Under the pieces are notes generated by a model, which did no database searches, had not been told where the DNA came from, and saw nothing but the letters and a program-made list of their open reading frames with translations. From contig NZ_WAAQ01000001.1 of assembly GCF_008868125.1 (NCBI RefSeq), positions 1,798,001 through 1,862,000 of the forward strand: DNA of 64,000 nucleotides. The letters run 5' to 3'. This stretch comes from Microbacterium maritypicum. GTDB taxonomy: Bacteria > Actinomycetota > Actinomycetes > Actinomycetales > Microbacteriaceae. Positions 16,212-24,321 of this stretch are shown piece after piece; position 1 is the stretch's first letter, and each line of letters begins with the position of its first letter. The position numbers and the translations under genes were made by a program.

Positions 16212-17450
16212 TCACGCGTCGGCGAGTGCGTAGCCCTCCTCGCCGTGCACGACCTGGTCGACACCGGCGATCTCGTCCTCGTTCGTGACACGGAAGCCGA
16301 TCGTCTTCTCGATGGCGAAACCGATGATGAAGGCGACCACGAAGGAGTAGATCAGCACTCCGAGCGCGGCGATCAGCTGCACGGCGAGCTGGCGGGCGTC
16401 GCCGCCGACGAAGAGGCCGGTCTCGGTGGCGAAGAAGCCGAGGTACACCGTTCCGATGAGACCACCGACGAGGTGGATGCCGACGACGTCGAGGGAGTCG
16501 TCGAAGCCGAGACGGAACTTCAGTTCGATCGCGAGTGCGCACACGACTCCGGCGAGTGCGCCCAGCAGCAGAGCCCAGCCCGGCGTCAGGTTGGCGCACG
16601 CCGGGGTGATCGCGACCAGACCGGCGACCGCACCGGAGGCGGCTCCGACCGAGGTGGGCTTGCCGTCTTTGATCTTCTCAACGAGGATCCAGCCGAGGAT
16701 GGCGGCAGCGGTCGCCCCCAGGGTGTTCAGACCGATGAGTCCGACCCCGCCCATGTCCTCCGCGAGCCACTCCGCGCCGGCGTTGAAGCCGAACCAGCCG
16801 AACCACAGCAGCGCGGCGCCGAGGAGCGTCAGAGGCACGTTGTGGGGCTTCAGGATGCCCTTCTGGAAGCCGATGCGCTTGCCGAGCACCAGCGCGAGGG
16901 CGAGGGCCGCGGCGCCCGCGTTGATGTGCACGGCGGTACCTCCGGCGTAGTCGATCACACCGATGCCGCTGTCCTCGCCGAAGAGCGTGGTGCCGAGGTT
17001 CATGATCCAGCCACCGCCCCAGACCCACGCGGCGACCGGGAAGTAGCCGACGGTCGCGAAGATGCCGGCGAAGATCAGCCAGCTGCCGAACTTCGCACGA
17101 TCCGCGATCGCTCCGGAGATCAGCGCCACGGTGATGATGGCGAAGGTGGCGCCGTAGGCGACTCCCAGGAGCGCGACGTTCGAGCCCTCACCCGCAGCCA
17201 GGCTCGAGAGCCCGATGTCGGCGAAGGGGTTGCCCGCGAAAGCGGTCGGGCTGTCGACGGCGCTCATCGAGAAGCCGAAGAGAATCCACAGCACGGCGAC
17301 GAGTCCGATGGAGCCGAAGCTCATCATCATCATGCTGACGACGCTCTTCGCCTTGACGAGACCGCCATAGAAGAAGGCGACGCCGGGCGTCATGAGCAGA
17401 ACCAGCGCTGTCGCGGTGATCGCCCACGAGATGTTGCCGGGAGCATCCAT
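16212..17450 (-). CDS. amt: Ammonium transporter Amt
   Basis: This 412-residue inner-membrane channel has about 11 hydrophobic helices. Signature segments are VAFFYGGLVKAKS, the pore His in AVHINAGAAALAL, WFGWFGFNAG, FDDSLDVVGIHLVGG with the second pore His, and the cytoplasmic tail FRVTNEDEIAG. It imports ammonium. GlnK, its usual PII partner, is not next to it; a PemK-like gene follows at 20 bp instead. A GlnR-type box is placed 52-89 bp upstream of the ATG, so nitrogen-limitation control is likely. The ATG is preceded by GAGG 7 nt away. Confidence 0.97.
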   Translation of the reverse strand: MDAPGNISWAITATALVLLMTPGVAFFYGGLVKAKSVVSMMMMSFGSIGLVAVLWILFGFSMSAVDSPTAFAGNPFADIGLSSLAAGEGSNVALLGVAYGATFAIITVALISGAIADRAKFGSWLIFAGIFATVGYFPVAAWVWGGGWIMNLGTTLFGEDSGIGVIDYAGGTAVHINAGAAALALALVLGKRIGFQKGILKPHNVPLTLLGAALLWFGWFGFNAGAEWLAEDMGGVGLIGLNTLGATAAAILGWILVEKIKDGKPTSVGAASGAVAGLVAITPACANLTPGWALLLGALAGVVCALAIELKFRLGFDDSLDVVGIHLVGGLIGTVYLGFFATETGLFVGGDARQLAVQLIAALGVLIYSFVVAFIIGFAIEKTIGFRVTNEDEIAGVDQVVHGEEGYALADA

Positions 17451-17501
17451 AGGAAAACCTCACATCCGAAGTAATTGAGAGCTTCAGTGTGACGACCTGC
17501 G

Positions 17502-17539
17502 GTTTCGTCAATGCGTGAGGTTTGTTTCCCCGCGGTTAC
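17502..17539 (-). promoter_or_regulatory. GlnR box upstream of amt
   Basis: On the minus strand the series reads GTAAC-n6-GAAAC-n6-CACGC-n6-GAAAC, with exact 11-bp spacing and three of four half-sites perfect. This is the known actinobacterial GlnR a-b-a-b arrangement. It ends 52 bp before the amt start codon. Confidence 0.8.
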
Positions 17540-17584
17540 AGCGCGGCTCCGCCCGTGAACATCGCGTTACGCGATTCTGCGGGC

Positions 17585-18622
17585 TTACGCAGAATGTGTG
17601 AGGGCGTTGAGTCGAGAGATGGCGCGCAGGTACTTCTTGCGGTACCCGCCGGCGAGCATCTCATCGGAGAAGACGGAGTCGAGCCCGAGCCCCGTGGCGA
17701 GGATCGGGATCTGCGCGTCGTACACGCGGTCGACGAAAGCCACGAAGCGCAGTGCCTCCGACTGATCGGTGAGCTGGCGCACCCCGCGCAGACCCACACC
17801 GGCGACGCCGTCGATGAGTCTGATGTAGCGCGACGGATGCACCTGTGCGAGGTGGCGGATCAGATCGTCGAACCGGTCGTCGGATGTCGCACCGGCGGCG
17901 CCCGCCTTCTCGACCGCGTCGGCGTACGCCGCGTCGTCGAGCACCACCGCGTGCCCGTCGAGGGCGCGCTGGCGGAAGTCGACGCCGTCGATGCGCAGCG
18001 TCTGGAAGCTGTCGGACATGGCGTGGATCTCGCGCAGGAAGTCCTGTGCGGCGAAGCGTCCCTCGCCGAGCGCGTTCGGCGGGGTGTTCGAGGTCGCGGC
18101 GAGCCGGGTGCCGGTCGGCACGAGCTCCCCCAGCAGACGGGTCATCACCATCGTGTCGCCCGGATCGTCGAGCTCGAACTCATCGATGCACAGCAGGTCG
18201 GCGCCTTTGAGCAGATCGACGGTGTTCTTGTAACCGAGCGCGCCGACGAGCGCGGTGTACTCGATGAACGAGCCGAAGTACTTCCGACGCGCAGGCATCG
18301 CGTGGTAGATCGACGCCAGAAGGTGCGTCTTGCCCACGCCGAACCCGCCGTCCAGGTAGACGCCGGGCTTGAGCTCAGGCTCCTTCTTCGCGCGGCTGAA
18401 CAGACCGCCGCGCTTCGCGGGCGTACCGCGCCCGGCGAAGCGCATCAGCGTCTCCTTCGCCTCCTCCTGCGAGGGATAGGCCGGATCAGCGCGGTAGCTG
18501 TCGAACGTCGCGGAGTCGAACTGCGGCGGCGGCACCAGGCTCGCCAGCATCTCGGGTCCGCTGACGGTCGGCTGACGCTCGGTGAGGTGCACGATTCCCG
18601 TGCGGCTGGTCTGGTCGGTCAT
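17585..18622 (-). CDS. zapE: ZapE/AFG1-family ATPase
   Basis: This 345-residue P-loop ATPase has Walker [12 protein letters not shown] (about 90-100), Walker [11 protein letters not shown], then the sensor segment [17 protein letters not shown] and [10 protein letters not shown]. In Proteobacteria ZapE affects Z-ring stability; AFG1 relatives act on mitochondrial membrane proteins. The role in actinobacteria is untested. The ATG at 18622 has AGGAC nearby; a GTG three bases earlier is possible. It diverges from the sulfurtransferase gene. Confidence 0.93.
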   Translation of the reverse strand: MTDQTSRTGIVHLTERQPTVSGPEMLASLVPPPQFDSATFDSYRADPAYPSQEEAKETLMRFAGRGTPAKRGGLFSRAKKEPELKPGVYLDGGFGVGKTHLLASIYHAMPARRKYFGSFIEYTALVGALGYKNTVDLLKGADLLCIDEFELDDPGDTMVMTRLLGELVPTGTRLAATSNTPPNALGEGRFAAQDFLREIHAMSDSFQTLRIDGVDFRQRALDGHAVVLDDAAYADAVEKAGAAGATSDDRFDDLIRHLAQVHPSRYIRLIDGVAGVGLRGVRQLTDQSEALRFVAFVDRVYDAQIPILATGLGLDSVFSDEMLAGGYRKKYLRAISRLNALTHSA

Positions 18623-18767
18623 CACAGTCCTGAATCAGGTGCTCACCTGTGTCGAAGTCTTACGAATCGGGCGCAGGGTGCTCGGCGGGGATCTATCGTC
18701 GAAGGGACGGATCAACACTACGCCGTCTCCCACCGCCCCCTCGTCCGCTCAACGCTTCGGAGATCCC

Positions 18768-19661
18768 ATGGCCATCGAGTTCGATTCCTCCTCCCCCAAG
18801 TTCGCCGAGTATGCCGAACCGGGCCGCCTCGTGACCACGCAGTGGCTCGCGGAACGGCTGGGAGCGCCGGGTCTGGTGGTCGTCGAGTCCGATGAAGACG
18901 TCCTGCTCTACGAGACCGGCCACATCCCGGGAGCGGTGAAGGTCGACTGGCACACCGAGCTCAACGACCCCGTGGTGCGCGACTACGTCGACGGCGAGGG
19001 CTTCGCCGAGCTGCTGAGCCGCAAGGGCATCGATCGCTCGGACACGGTCGTCATCTACGGCGACAAGAACAACTGGTGGGCCGCCTACGCCCTCTGGGTC
19101 TTCTCCCTCTTCGGTCACGAGGACGTGCGTCTGCTCGACGGCGGACGCGACCGCTGGATCGCGGAGGGGCGCGAGCTCACGCGTGAGGCGACCAGCCGTC
19201 CGGCCACGGAGTATCCGGTCGTCGAGCGCGACGACTCCCTCATCCGCGCGTACAAGGATGACGTTCTCGCCCATATCGGCAGCCCTCTGATCGACGTCCG
19301 CTCTCCCGAGGAGTACACCGGTGAGCGCACCACGGCGCCCGCGTACCCCGACGAGGGCGCGCTGCGTGCCGGCCACATCCCCACCGCGCAGAGCGTGCCG
19401 TGGGCCAAGGCGGTCGCCGAGGACGGCGGCTTCCGCAGCCGTGCCGAGCTCGACGCGATCTACCGCGACGGGGCCGGGCTGAAGGACGGGGACGATGTCG
19501 TCGCCTACTGCCGCATCGGGGAGCGCTCGAGCCACACCTGGTTCGTACTCACCCACCTTCTGGGCTTCGAGAACGTGCGCAACTACGACGGGTCCTGGAC
19601 CGAGTGGGGCAGCGCGGTGCGTGTGCCGATCGTCACCGGCTCAGAGCCCGGCACGCTCTGA
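18768..19661 (+). CDS. Thiosulfate/3-mercaptopyruvate sulfurtransferase
   Basis: This 297-residue protein has two rhodanese domains. The N-terminal domain (about 20-140, with [14 protein letters not shown]) is inactive in this family. The C-terminal domain (about 165-290) has the persulfide Cys248 in the active loop CRIGERSS, of the CRxGxR thiosulfate type. It would transfer sulfur from thiosulfate or mercaptopyruvate. SufE lies 19 bp downstream, and the actinobacterial pairing of a two-domain rhodanese with SufE suggests a sulfur relay. The ATG has CGGAG 5 nt upstream. Confidence 0.93.
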   Translation: MAIEFDSSSPKFAEYAEPGRLVTTQWLAERLGAPGLVVVESDEDVLLYETGHIPGAVKVDWHTELNDPVVRDYVDGEGFAELLSRKGIDRSDTVVIYGDKNNWWAAYALWVFSLFGHEDVRLLDGGRDRWIAEGRELTREATSRPATEYPVVERDDSLIRAYKDDVLAHIGSPLIDVRSPEEYTGERTTAPAYPDEGALRAGHIPTAQSVPWAKAVAEDGGFRSRAELDAIYRDGAGLKDGDDVVAYCRIGERSSHTWFVLTHLLGFENVRNYDGSWTEWGSAVRVPIVTGSEPGTL

Positions 19662-19667
19662 ACATGT

Positions 19668-19673
19668 GACAAT
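19668..19673 (+). promoter_or_regulatory. Possible -10 element GACAAT for sufE
   Basis: GACAAT is followed by 7 nt and the ATG at 19681. The sufE gene may also be read through from the sulfurtransferase gene. Confidence 0.3.
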
Positions 19674-19680
19674 GACAGGG

Positions 19681-20112
19681 ATGACCACAAGCGACGTTCC
19701 TGACGCCCTCGCCGAGATCCGCGACGGTTTCCTGGAGACCCCCGAGTCCGATCGTCTTCTCCTGCTGCTCGAGTTCTCCGACGAGCTCCCTGACGTGTCC
19801 GACGAGGTCGCGGCCCACCCGGAGATGTACGAGCGCGTCGCTGAGTGCCAGTCGCCGGTATACATCCACGTCGAGGTGAACGACGACATCGTGACCATGC
19901 ACGCCACGGCGCCGCCCGAGGCTCCGACCACCCGCGGTTTCGCGAGCATCCTGGTGCAGGGCCTCACCGGCCTGACCGCCGACGAGGTCCTCGCGATCCC
20001 GAACGACTATCCGCAGTCGATCGGGCTCACCAAGGCGGTGTCGCCTCTGCGCATCGGAGGCATGACCGGGATGCTGATGCGGGCGAAGAACCAGGTCACG
20101 CAGAAGCGCTGA
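19681..20112 (+). CDS. sufE: SufE-family sulfur acceptor protein
   Basis: This 143-residue protein has the SufE sulfur-acceptor Cys56 in VAECQSPVY. The rest of the fold is also recognisable: FSDELPDVSDEVAAHPEMYERV at the start, then GFASILVQGLTGLTADEVLAIP. It would carry persulfide sulfur, from a cysteine desulfurase or the adjacent sulfurtransferase, to a scaffold. The start was set at the ATG at 19681, which lies 7 nt after GACAAT; an in-frame ATG at 19672 is possible. The 3' end overlaps the convergent hydrolase gene by 17 bp. Confidence 0.93.
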   Translation: MTTSDVPDALAEIRDGFLETPESDRLLLLLEFSDELPDVSDEVAAHPEMYERVAECQSPVYIHVEVNDDIVTMHATAPPEAPTTRGFASILVQGLTGLTADEVLAIPNDYPQSIGLTKAVSPLRIGGMTGMLMRAKNQVTQKR

Positions 20113-21250
20113 AGCCCTGGGCCTCGAGCCAGTCGGTGATCGCGGTGGTCCAGCCCGTCTGGTCGTAGTTCCAGAGCTTGGTGTGGCGCGCGACCGTGAA
20201 TCTGGGCATCGTCACGAGATCCGGACGCGCCTCCTGCAACGCGTGCGAAGAGTCGGCAGGGACGAAGCCGTCGTCGTCGCTGTGCAGGATCAGGATGGGC
20301 GCTGTCAGCTCGTCGGCGCGGGCGACCATGTCCAGGCGATCGAACGCGATCGGCTCGTCGGCTCCGCTGAGGCGCGCGGTGAGCGGCATCTGGAGCGCGC
20401 CCATGGCGAGTTCGGGCAGCGGTGCCCGAACTCCGGCCATCTTCGCCTGGAATCGCAGCACGGTGCGCCAGTCGACGACGGGAGATTCGAGGATGATCCC
20501 GGCGATGCGATCGCGGTGCTCCGACGTCACCGCAGCCTGCAGCGAGACCGCTCCCCCCATCGACCACCCCATCAGGATGACCTGTTCGGCGCCGTGTCGG
20601 AGTGCGTAGGCGATCGCGGCGTCCACGTCACGCCATTCCGACGCTCCGAGCGCGTAGGCGCCCGCCCTGGTCCGGGGGGCCTCGCCGTCGTTGCGGTAGG
20701 AGACGACGAGGTTGGGCAGGCCCGCGGCAGAGAGCACCGGAACGGCCCGCAGGCACTCGGCGCGTGTCGCCCCGCGTCCGTGGACCTGGATCACCCAGGT
20801 CGAGGACGACGCCGGGAAGTACCAGGCAGGGCACGGACCGGCCGGGGTGCCGATCAGCAGGTTCTCCCAGCGCAGGTGGAGCTCGCTCGGGGATGAGTAA
20901 TAGTAGCCGCTGAAGGCCGCGGCACGATCGACGCGGGCGCCGGGCTCGATCTGCGTGAGGAGCTTACGGCGAACAGTCGAGCCGTCTGCGCTGAGCACAG
21001 CACCGAGCTTCACATAGCCGTAGGTTCCGGTCGTGAACAGGCCGTACCGTCCGGGGAGCTCGGTGTCGAGGGTGCGCTGCAACTCGATGGTCTGCGCACC
21101 GGTGTCGACGGCGAGGATCTCGGTGTCGGTGGCACGACGCATGGGCGTGACGACCCGACGGGCGACGGCGAACACGACGAGAGCGAGCGCCGCCCCGAAG
21201 GCGAACAGGGCAGGGACAAGGAGCGTAACGGCGTGCCTGAGACTCTTCAT
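20096..21250 (-). CDS. Alpha/beta hydrolase with N-terminal membrane anchor
   Basis: This 384-residue protein has one transmembrane helix (about 8-30), a linker domain, and a hydrolase fold. HGRGATRAECLR is the oxyanion region, Ser230 lies in MGWSMGG, Asp in LHSDDDGFVPA, and His in ARHTKLWN. It is related to BAAT/acyl-CoA thioester hydrolase-like and serine aminopeptidase-like lipases; the substrate is unknown. AGGAAG precedes the ATG. It shares a back-to-back promoter with the DUF3000 gene. Confidence 0.85.
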   Translation of the reverse strand: MKSLRHAVTLLVPALFAFGAALALVVFAVARRVVTPMRRATDTEILAVDTGAQTIELQRTLDTELPGRYGLFTTGTYGYVKLGAVLSADGSTVRRKLLTQIEPGARVDRAAAFSGYYYSSPSELHLRWENLLIGTPAGPCPAWYFPASSSTWVIQVHGRGATRAECLRAVPVLSAAGLPNLVVSYRNDGEAPRTRAGAYALGASEWRDVDAAIAYALRHGAEQVILMGWSMGGAVSLQAAVTSEHRDRIAGIILESPVVDWRTVLRFQAKMAGVRAPLPELAMGALQMPLTARLSGADEPIAFDRLDMVARADELTAPILILHSDDDGFVPADSSHALQEARPDLVTMPRFTVARHTKLWNYDQTGWTTAITDWLEAQGFSASA

Positions 21251-21259
21251 CGCTTCCTG

Positions 21260-21269
21260 ACTCTAGCCT
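21260..21269. promoter_or_regulatory. Symmetric bidirectional promoter, overlapping -10 elements
   Basis: TAGCCT (plus, 21264-21269) is 6 nt before the DUF3000 GTG. TAGAGT (minus, 21265-21260) is 9 nt before the hydrolase ATG. The two elements share the TA at 21264-21265. Confidence 0.55.
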
Positions 21270-21275
21270 GTTGCC

Positions 21276-21857
21276 GTGACCGCACACCCCGAGGCCGGGA
21301 CGCCTTTCGAGAGCGCCGTGGCCGAACTGCGCGAGACCGAGTTCCGTGATGACATCACGGTGCGCGAGATCGCCACCCCGCAGGGCCTCGCGCCCTTCGC
21401 CATCGCCCTCGCCGCAGACGTGCGCCCGGAGGGTGACGGCGAGTCCGTGTACGGCACCGGGAGGTTCGTCCTGCTGCACGATCCGGAAGAGCCCGGCGCG
21501 TGGGGAGGCTCGTGGCGCATCGTGCTGTTCGCCCAGGCGCCGTTGGAGACGGAGATCGGCACCGACCCGCTTCTCGCCGACGTGACCTGGTCGTGGCTGG
21601 TCGATGCGCTCGACTCCCGCGACGCGATCTATCACTCGGAGTCGGGCACCTCGACGAAGACGCTGTCGAAGGGATTCGGAGGGCTCGCCATCGAAGGAGA
21701 CGGCGCCCAGATAGAATTGCGGGCGTCCTGGACTCCGGAGGGCCCGTTCCGACCGCACGTCGAAGCATGGGCCGAACTGGTCGGAATGCTGGCGGGGCTT
21801 CCGCCCGGCTCCGAGGGCATCGCCGTGATCGGCGCGCGAAAGGCTGTACGTGACTGA
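21276..21857 (+). CDS. DUF3000 protein
   Basis: This 193-residue protein of unknown function is found across actinobacteria, nearly always immediately before ribonuclease D, as here (the rnd GTG overlaps its end by 8 bp). Recognisable stretches are LAPFAIALAADV, GRFVLLHDPEEP, DPLLADVTWSWLVDAL and AEWAELVG-like sequence near the end. It has no membrane segment or signal peptide. The conserved pairing suggests a link to RNA processing, but nothing in the sequence shows a catalytic motif. The GTG start is leaderless, after TAGCCT. Confidence 0.88.
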   Translation: MTAHPEAGTPFESAVAELRETEFRDDITVREIATPQGLAPFAIALAADVRPEGDGESVYGTGRFVLLHDPEEPGAWGGSWRIVLFAQAPLETEIGTDPLLADVTWSWLVDALDSRDAIYHSESGTSTKTLSKGFGGLAIEGDGAQIELRASWTPEGPFRPHVEAWAELVGMLAGLPPGSEGIAVIGARKAVRD

Positions 21858-23043
21858 ATACTCCGTGATCTCGGATGTCGAGGAGTTCCGCGCAGCATGC
21901 GCCGTGCTCGCCGCAGGAACCGGCCCCGTGGCCGTGGACGTGGAGCGGGCATCCGGTTTCCGGTACTCGCAGCGCGCCTATCTGGTGCAGGTGTTCCGCC
22001 GCGACGCAGGAGTCTTCCTGTTCGACCCGCCGGCCATCGGCGACTTCGCACCTCTGCAGGATGCGATCGGAGACGTGGAATGGGTGCTGCACGCCGCGAG
22101 CCAGGACCTGCCTTCACTCCGGGAGCTGCACCTCGAGCCGCCGGTGATCTTCGACACCGAGCTGGCATCGCGCCTCCTGGGGCATGAACGCGTCGGACTC
22201 GGTGCCGTCGTCGAGGACACCCTGGGCATCACGCTCAAGAAGGAGCACTCCGCGGCCGACTGGTCGACGCGGCCGCTGCCAGACTCCTGGCTCGAGTACG
22301 CCGCCCTCGATGTTCTGCACCTGATCGACGTGCGTGACGTGCTGGTGCTCGAGCTCGAGGAGCAGGGGAAGACGGAGTTCGCCGCGCAGGAGTTCGCCGC
22401 CACGCTCTCTCGCGCCCCCAAGCCACCGCGCGAGGACCCCTGGCGCCGGCTCAGCGGCCTGCACCAGGTGCGCGGAGCCCGTAACCTCGCCGTCGCCCGC
22501 TCCCTCTGGCAGGCTCGCGAGGCGTTCGCGCAGGATCAGGACGTCTCCCCCGGACGTCTCGTCCCCGACCGTTCCCTCGTGGCGGCGGTCATGGCGAATC
22601 CCACGTCGAAACAGGCACTGGCAGGCATCAAGGAGTTCCAGGGGCGCGCGAGTCGCACGCAGCTCGATCGGTGGTGGCAGGCGATCGTCGATGGCCGGGC
22701 GTCGGAGGAGCTCCCTCGCGAACGCGTCCCGAGCGACACTCTTCCTCCGCCGCGCGCCTGGGCTGATCGGAACCCCGAGGCGGATGCGCGTCTGAAGGCC
22801 GCCCGCCCCGTCGTCGAGGCCGTGGCCGAGGAGCTGGGGATGCCGACGGAGAACCTCCTCACTCCGGAGTACCTCCGTCGCGTGGCCTGGGATCTGCCCG
22901 GCGAGACCGCGGAGGAGATCGGCGCTGCTCTGGCCGCCCTGGGCGCGCGACCCTGGCAGATTGCACAGACCGCACAGAAGATCGCCACCGCCTTTGTAGA
23001 GGCGGCGCAAACGCCCGACACGACCCCCGCACCCGCTTCGTAG
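21850..23043 (+). CDS. rnd: Ribonuclease D-like 3'-5' exonuclease
   Basis: This 397-residue protein has an N-terminal DEDD exonuclease domain. Exo I is VAVDVERASGF, although the classical DTEF is DVER here, which keeps the Asp and Glu. Exo II is WVLHAASQDLPSL, and exo III includes WLEYAALDVLHLIDV. An HRDC domain (about 205-285) and a C-terminal helical region follow. It would trim structured RNA such as tRNA precursors. Its GTG overlaps the DUF3000 gene, so the two form one unit. Confidence 0.93.
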   Translation: MTEYSVISDVEEFRAACAVLAAGTGPVAVDVERASGFRYSQRAYLVQVFRRDAGVFLFDPPAIGDFAPLQDAIGDVEWVLHAASQDLPSLRELHLEPPVIFDTELASRLLGHERVGLGAVVEDTLGITLKKEHSAADWSTRPLPDSWLEYAALDVLHLIDVRDVLVLELEEQGKTEFAAQEFAATLSRAPKPPREDPWRRLSGLHQVRGARNLAVARSLWQAREAFAQDQDVSPGRLVPDRSLVAAVMANPTSKQALAGIKEFQGRASRTQLDRWWQAIVDGRASEELPRERVPSDTLPPPRAWADRNPEADARLKAARPVVEAVAEELGMPTENLLTPEYLRRVAWDLPGETAEEIGAALAALGARPWQIAQTAQKIATAFVEAAQTPDTTPAPAS

Positions 23044-23115
23044 GTTCGACCCAACCGATTCCTCCCCGTTTCGCGGGCTTCATAGACTGAGGCCACGCAC
23101 TAACTTGGAGGCAGA

Positions 23116-24321
23116 GTGGCCGAGATCTCGGACGTCTTCTTCGTCGATGGAGTACGCACCCCCTTCGGGCGCGCCGGCGAAAAAGGCATGTACTGGAACA
23201 CCCGCGCAGATGACCTGGCCGTCAAGGCGACCATCGGCCTGCTGGAGCGGAACGCGGCGGTCCCCACCGACCGCATCGATGACGTCGCGATCGCCGCGAC
23301 GTCGCAGACGGGAGATCAGGGCCTCACGCTCGGCCGCTCCGTGGCGATCCTGGCCGGGCTGCCCCAGACGGTCCCCGGCCTCGCCGTCGAGCGCATGTGC
23401 GCCGGCGCGATGACGAGCGTCACGACGATGGGCGCCTCGATCGGCGTCGGCATGTACGACTTCGCCCTCGCCGGCGGCGTCGAGCACATGGGCCATCACC
23501 CCATCGGGGCGAACGCCGACCCGAACCCCCGCTTCGTGGCCGAGAAGATGGTCGACCCCGGCGCGCTCAACATGGGCGTCACGGCGGAGCGCATCTTCGA
23601 TCGCTTCCCGCACCTGACCAAGGAGCGCTCGGACCGCTTCGGCATGCTGAGCCAGCACAAGGTGCAGGCCGCGTACGACGCCGGCAAGATCCAGCCCGAC
23701 CTCGTTCCCGTGGCCACCAAGGGGCCCGACGGCGCCTGGGGTCTCGCCACCGAAGACGAGGGCCGTCGCCCGCAGACCACCATGGAGGACCTCGCGGCCC
23801 TCAAGACGCCGTTCCGCCCGCATGGCCGCGTCACCGCCGGTACCTCTTCGCCTCTCACCGACGGCGCGACGATGTCGCTGCTCGCCGGCGGCGGTGCGGT
23901 CAAGGAGTTCGGGCTCGCGCCGAAGATGCGGATGGTCTCGTTCGCGTTCGCCGGAGTGCAGCCGGAGATCATGGGCATCGGACCGATCCCGTCGACCGAG
24001 AAGGCCCTGAAGAAGGCCGGCCTCACGATCGCCGACATCGGCCTGTTCGAGCTCAACGAGGCGTTCGCCATCCAGGTGATCTCGCTGCTCGACCACTTCG
24101 GCATCGCCGACGACGATCCCCGAGTGAACCAGTGGGGCGGCGCCATCGCGTTGGGTCACCCGCTCGCGGCATCCGGCGTGCGTCTCATGATCCAGCTCGC
24201 GGCACAGTTCGCCGAGCGCCCCGACGTCCGTTACGGCCTGACCGCCATGTGCGTCGGCCTCGGCCAGGGCGGATCGGTCATCTGGGAGAACCCGCACTAC
24301 GACGGCAAGAAGAAGAAGTGA
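23116..24321 (+). CDS. fadA: Acetyl-CoA acyltransferase (thiolase)
   Basis: This 401-residue thiolase performs the last step of beta-oxidation. The acylated Cys95 lies in VERMCAGAMTS. The C-terminal catalytic pair is in GHPLAASGVR and CVGLGQGG. NEAFAIQV is the usual GluAsn loop. The GTG start has TTGGAGG 7 nt upstream. The stop overlaps the fadB GTG by 4 bp (GTGA), as expected for subunits of a trifunctional complex. A possible -10 TAGACT is at 23083-23088. Confidence 0.96.
   Translation: MAEISDVFFVDGVRTPFGRAGEKGMYWNTRADDLAVKATIGLLERNAAVPTDRIDDVAIAATSQTGDQGLTLGRSVAILAGLPQTVPGLAVERMCAGAMTSVTTMGASIGVGMYDFALAGGVEHMGHHPIGANADPNPRFVAEKMVDPGALNMGVTAERIFDRFPHLTKERSDRFGMLSQHKVQAAYDAGKIQPDLVPVATKGPDGAWGLATEDEGRRPQTTMEDLAALKTPFRPHGRVTAGTSSPLTDGATMSLLAGGGAVKEFGLAPKMRMVSFAFAGVQPEIMGIGPIPSTEKALKKAGLTIADIGLFELNEAFAIQVISLLDHFGIADDDPRVNQWGGAIALGHPLAASGVRLMIQLAAQFAERPDVRYGLTAMCVGLGQGGSVIWENPHYDGKKKK

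Noticed and set aside
16161..17474. Plus-strand open frame opposite amt
   Set aside because: Low-complexity, highly charged antisense translation of a real membrane protein gene.
18636..18649. CAGGTG-ct-CACCTG repeat before zapE
   Set aside because: Six-bp arms are too short to call an operator, and part of it may be the zapE ribosome-site region.
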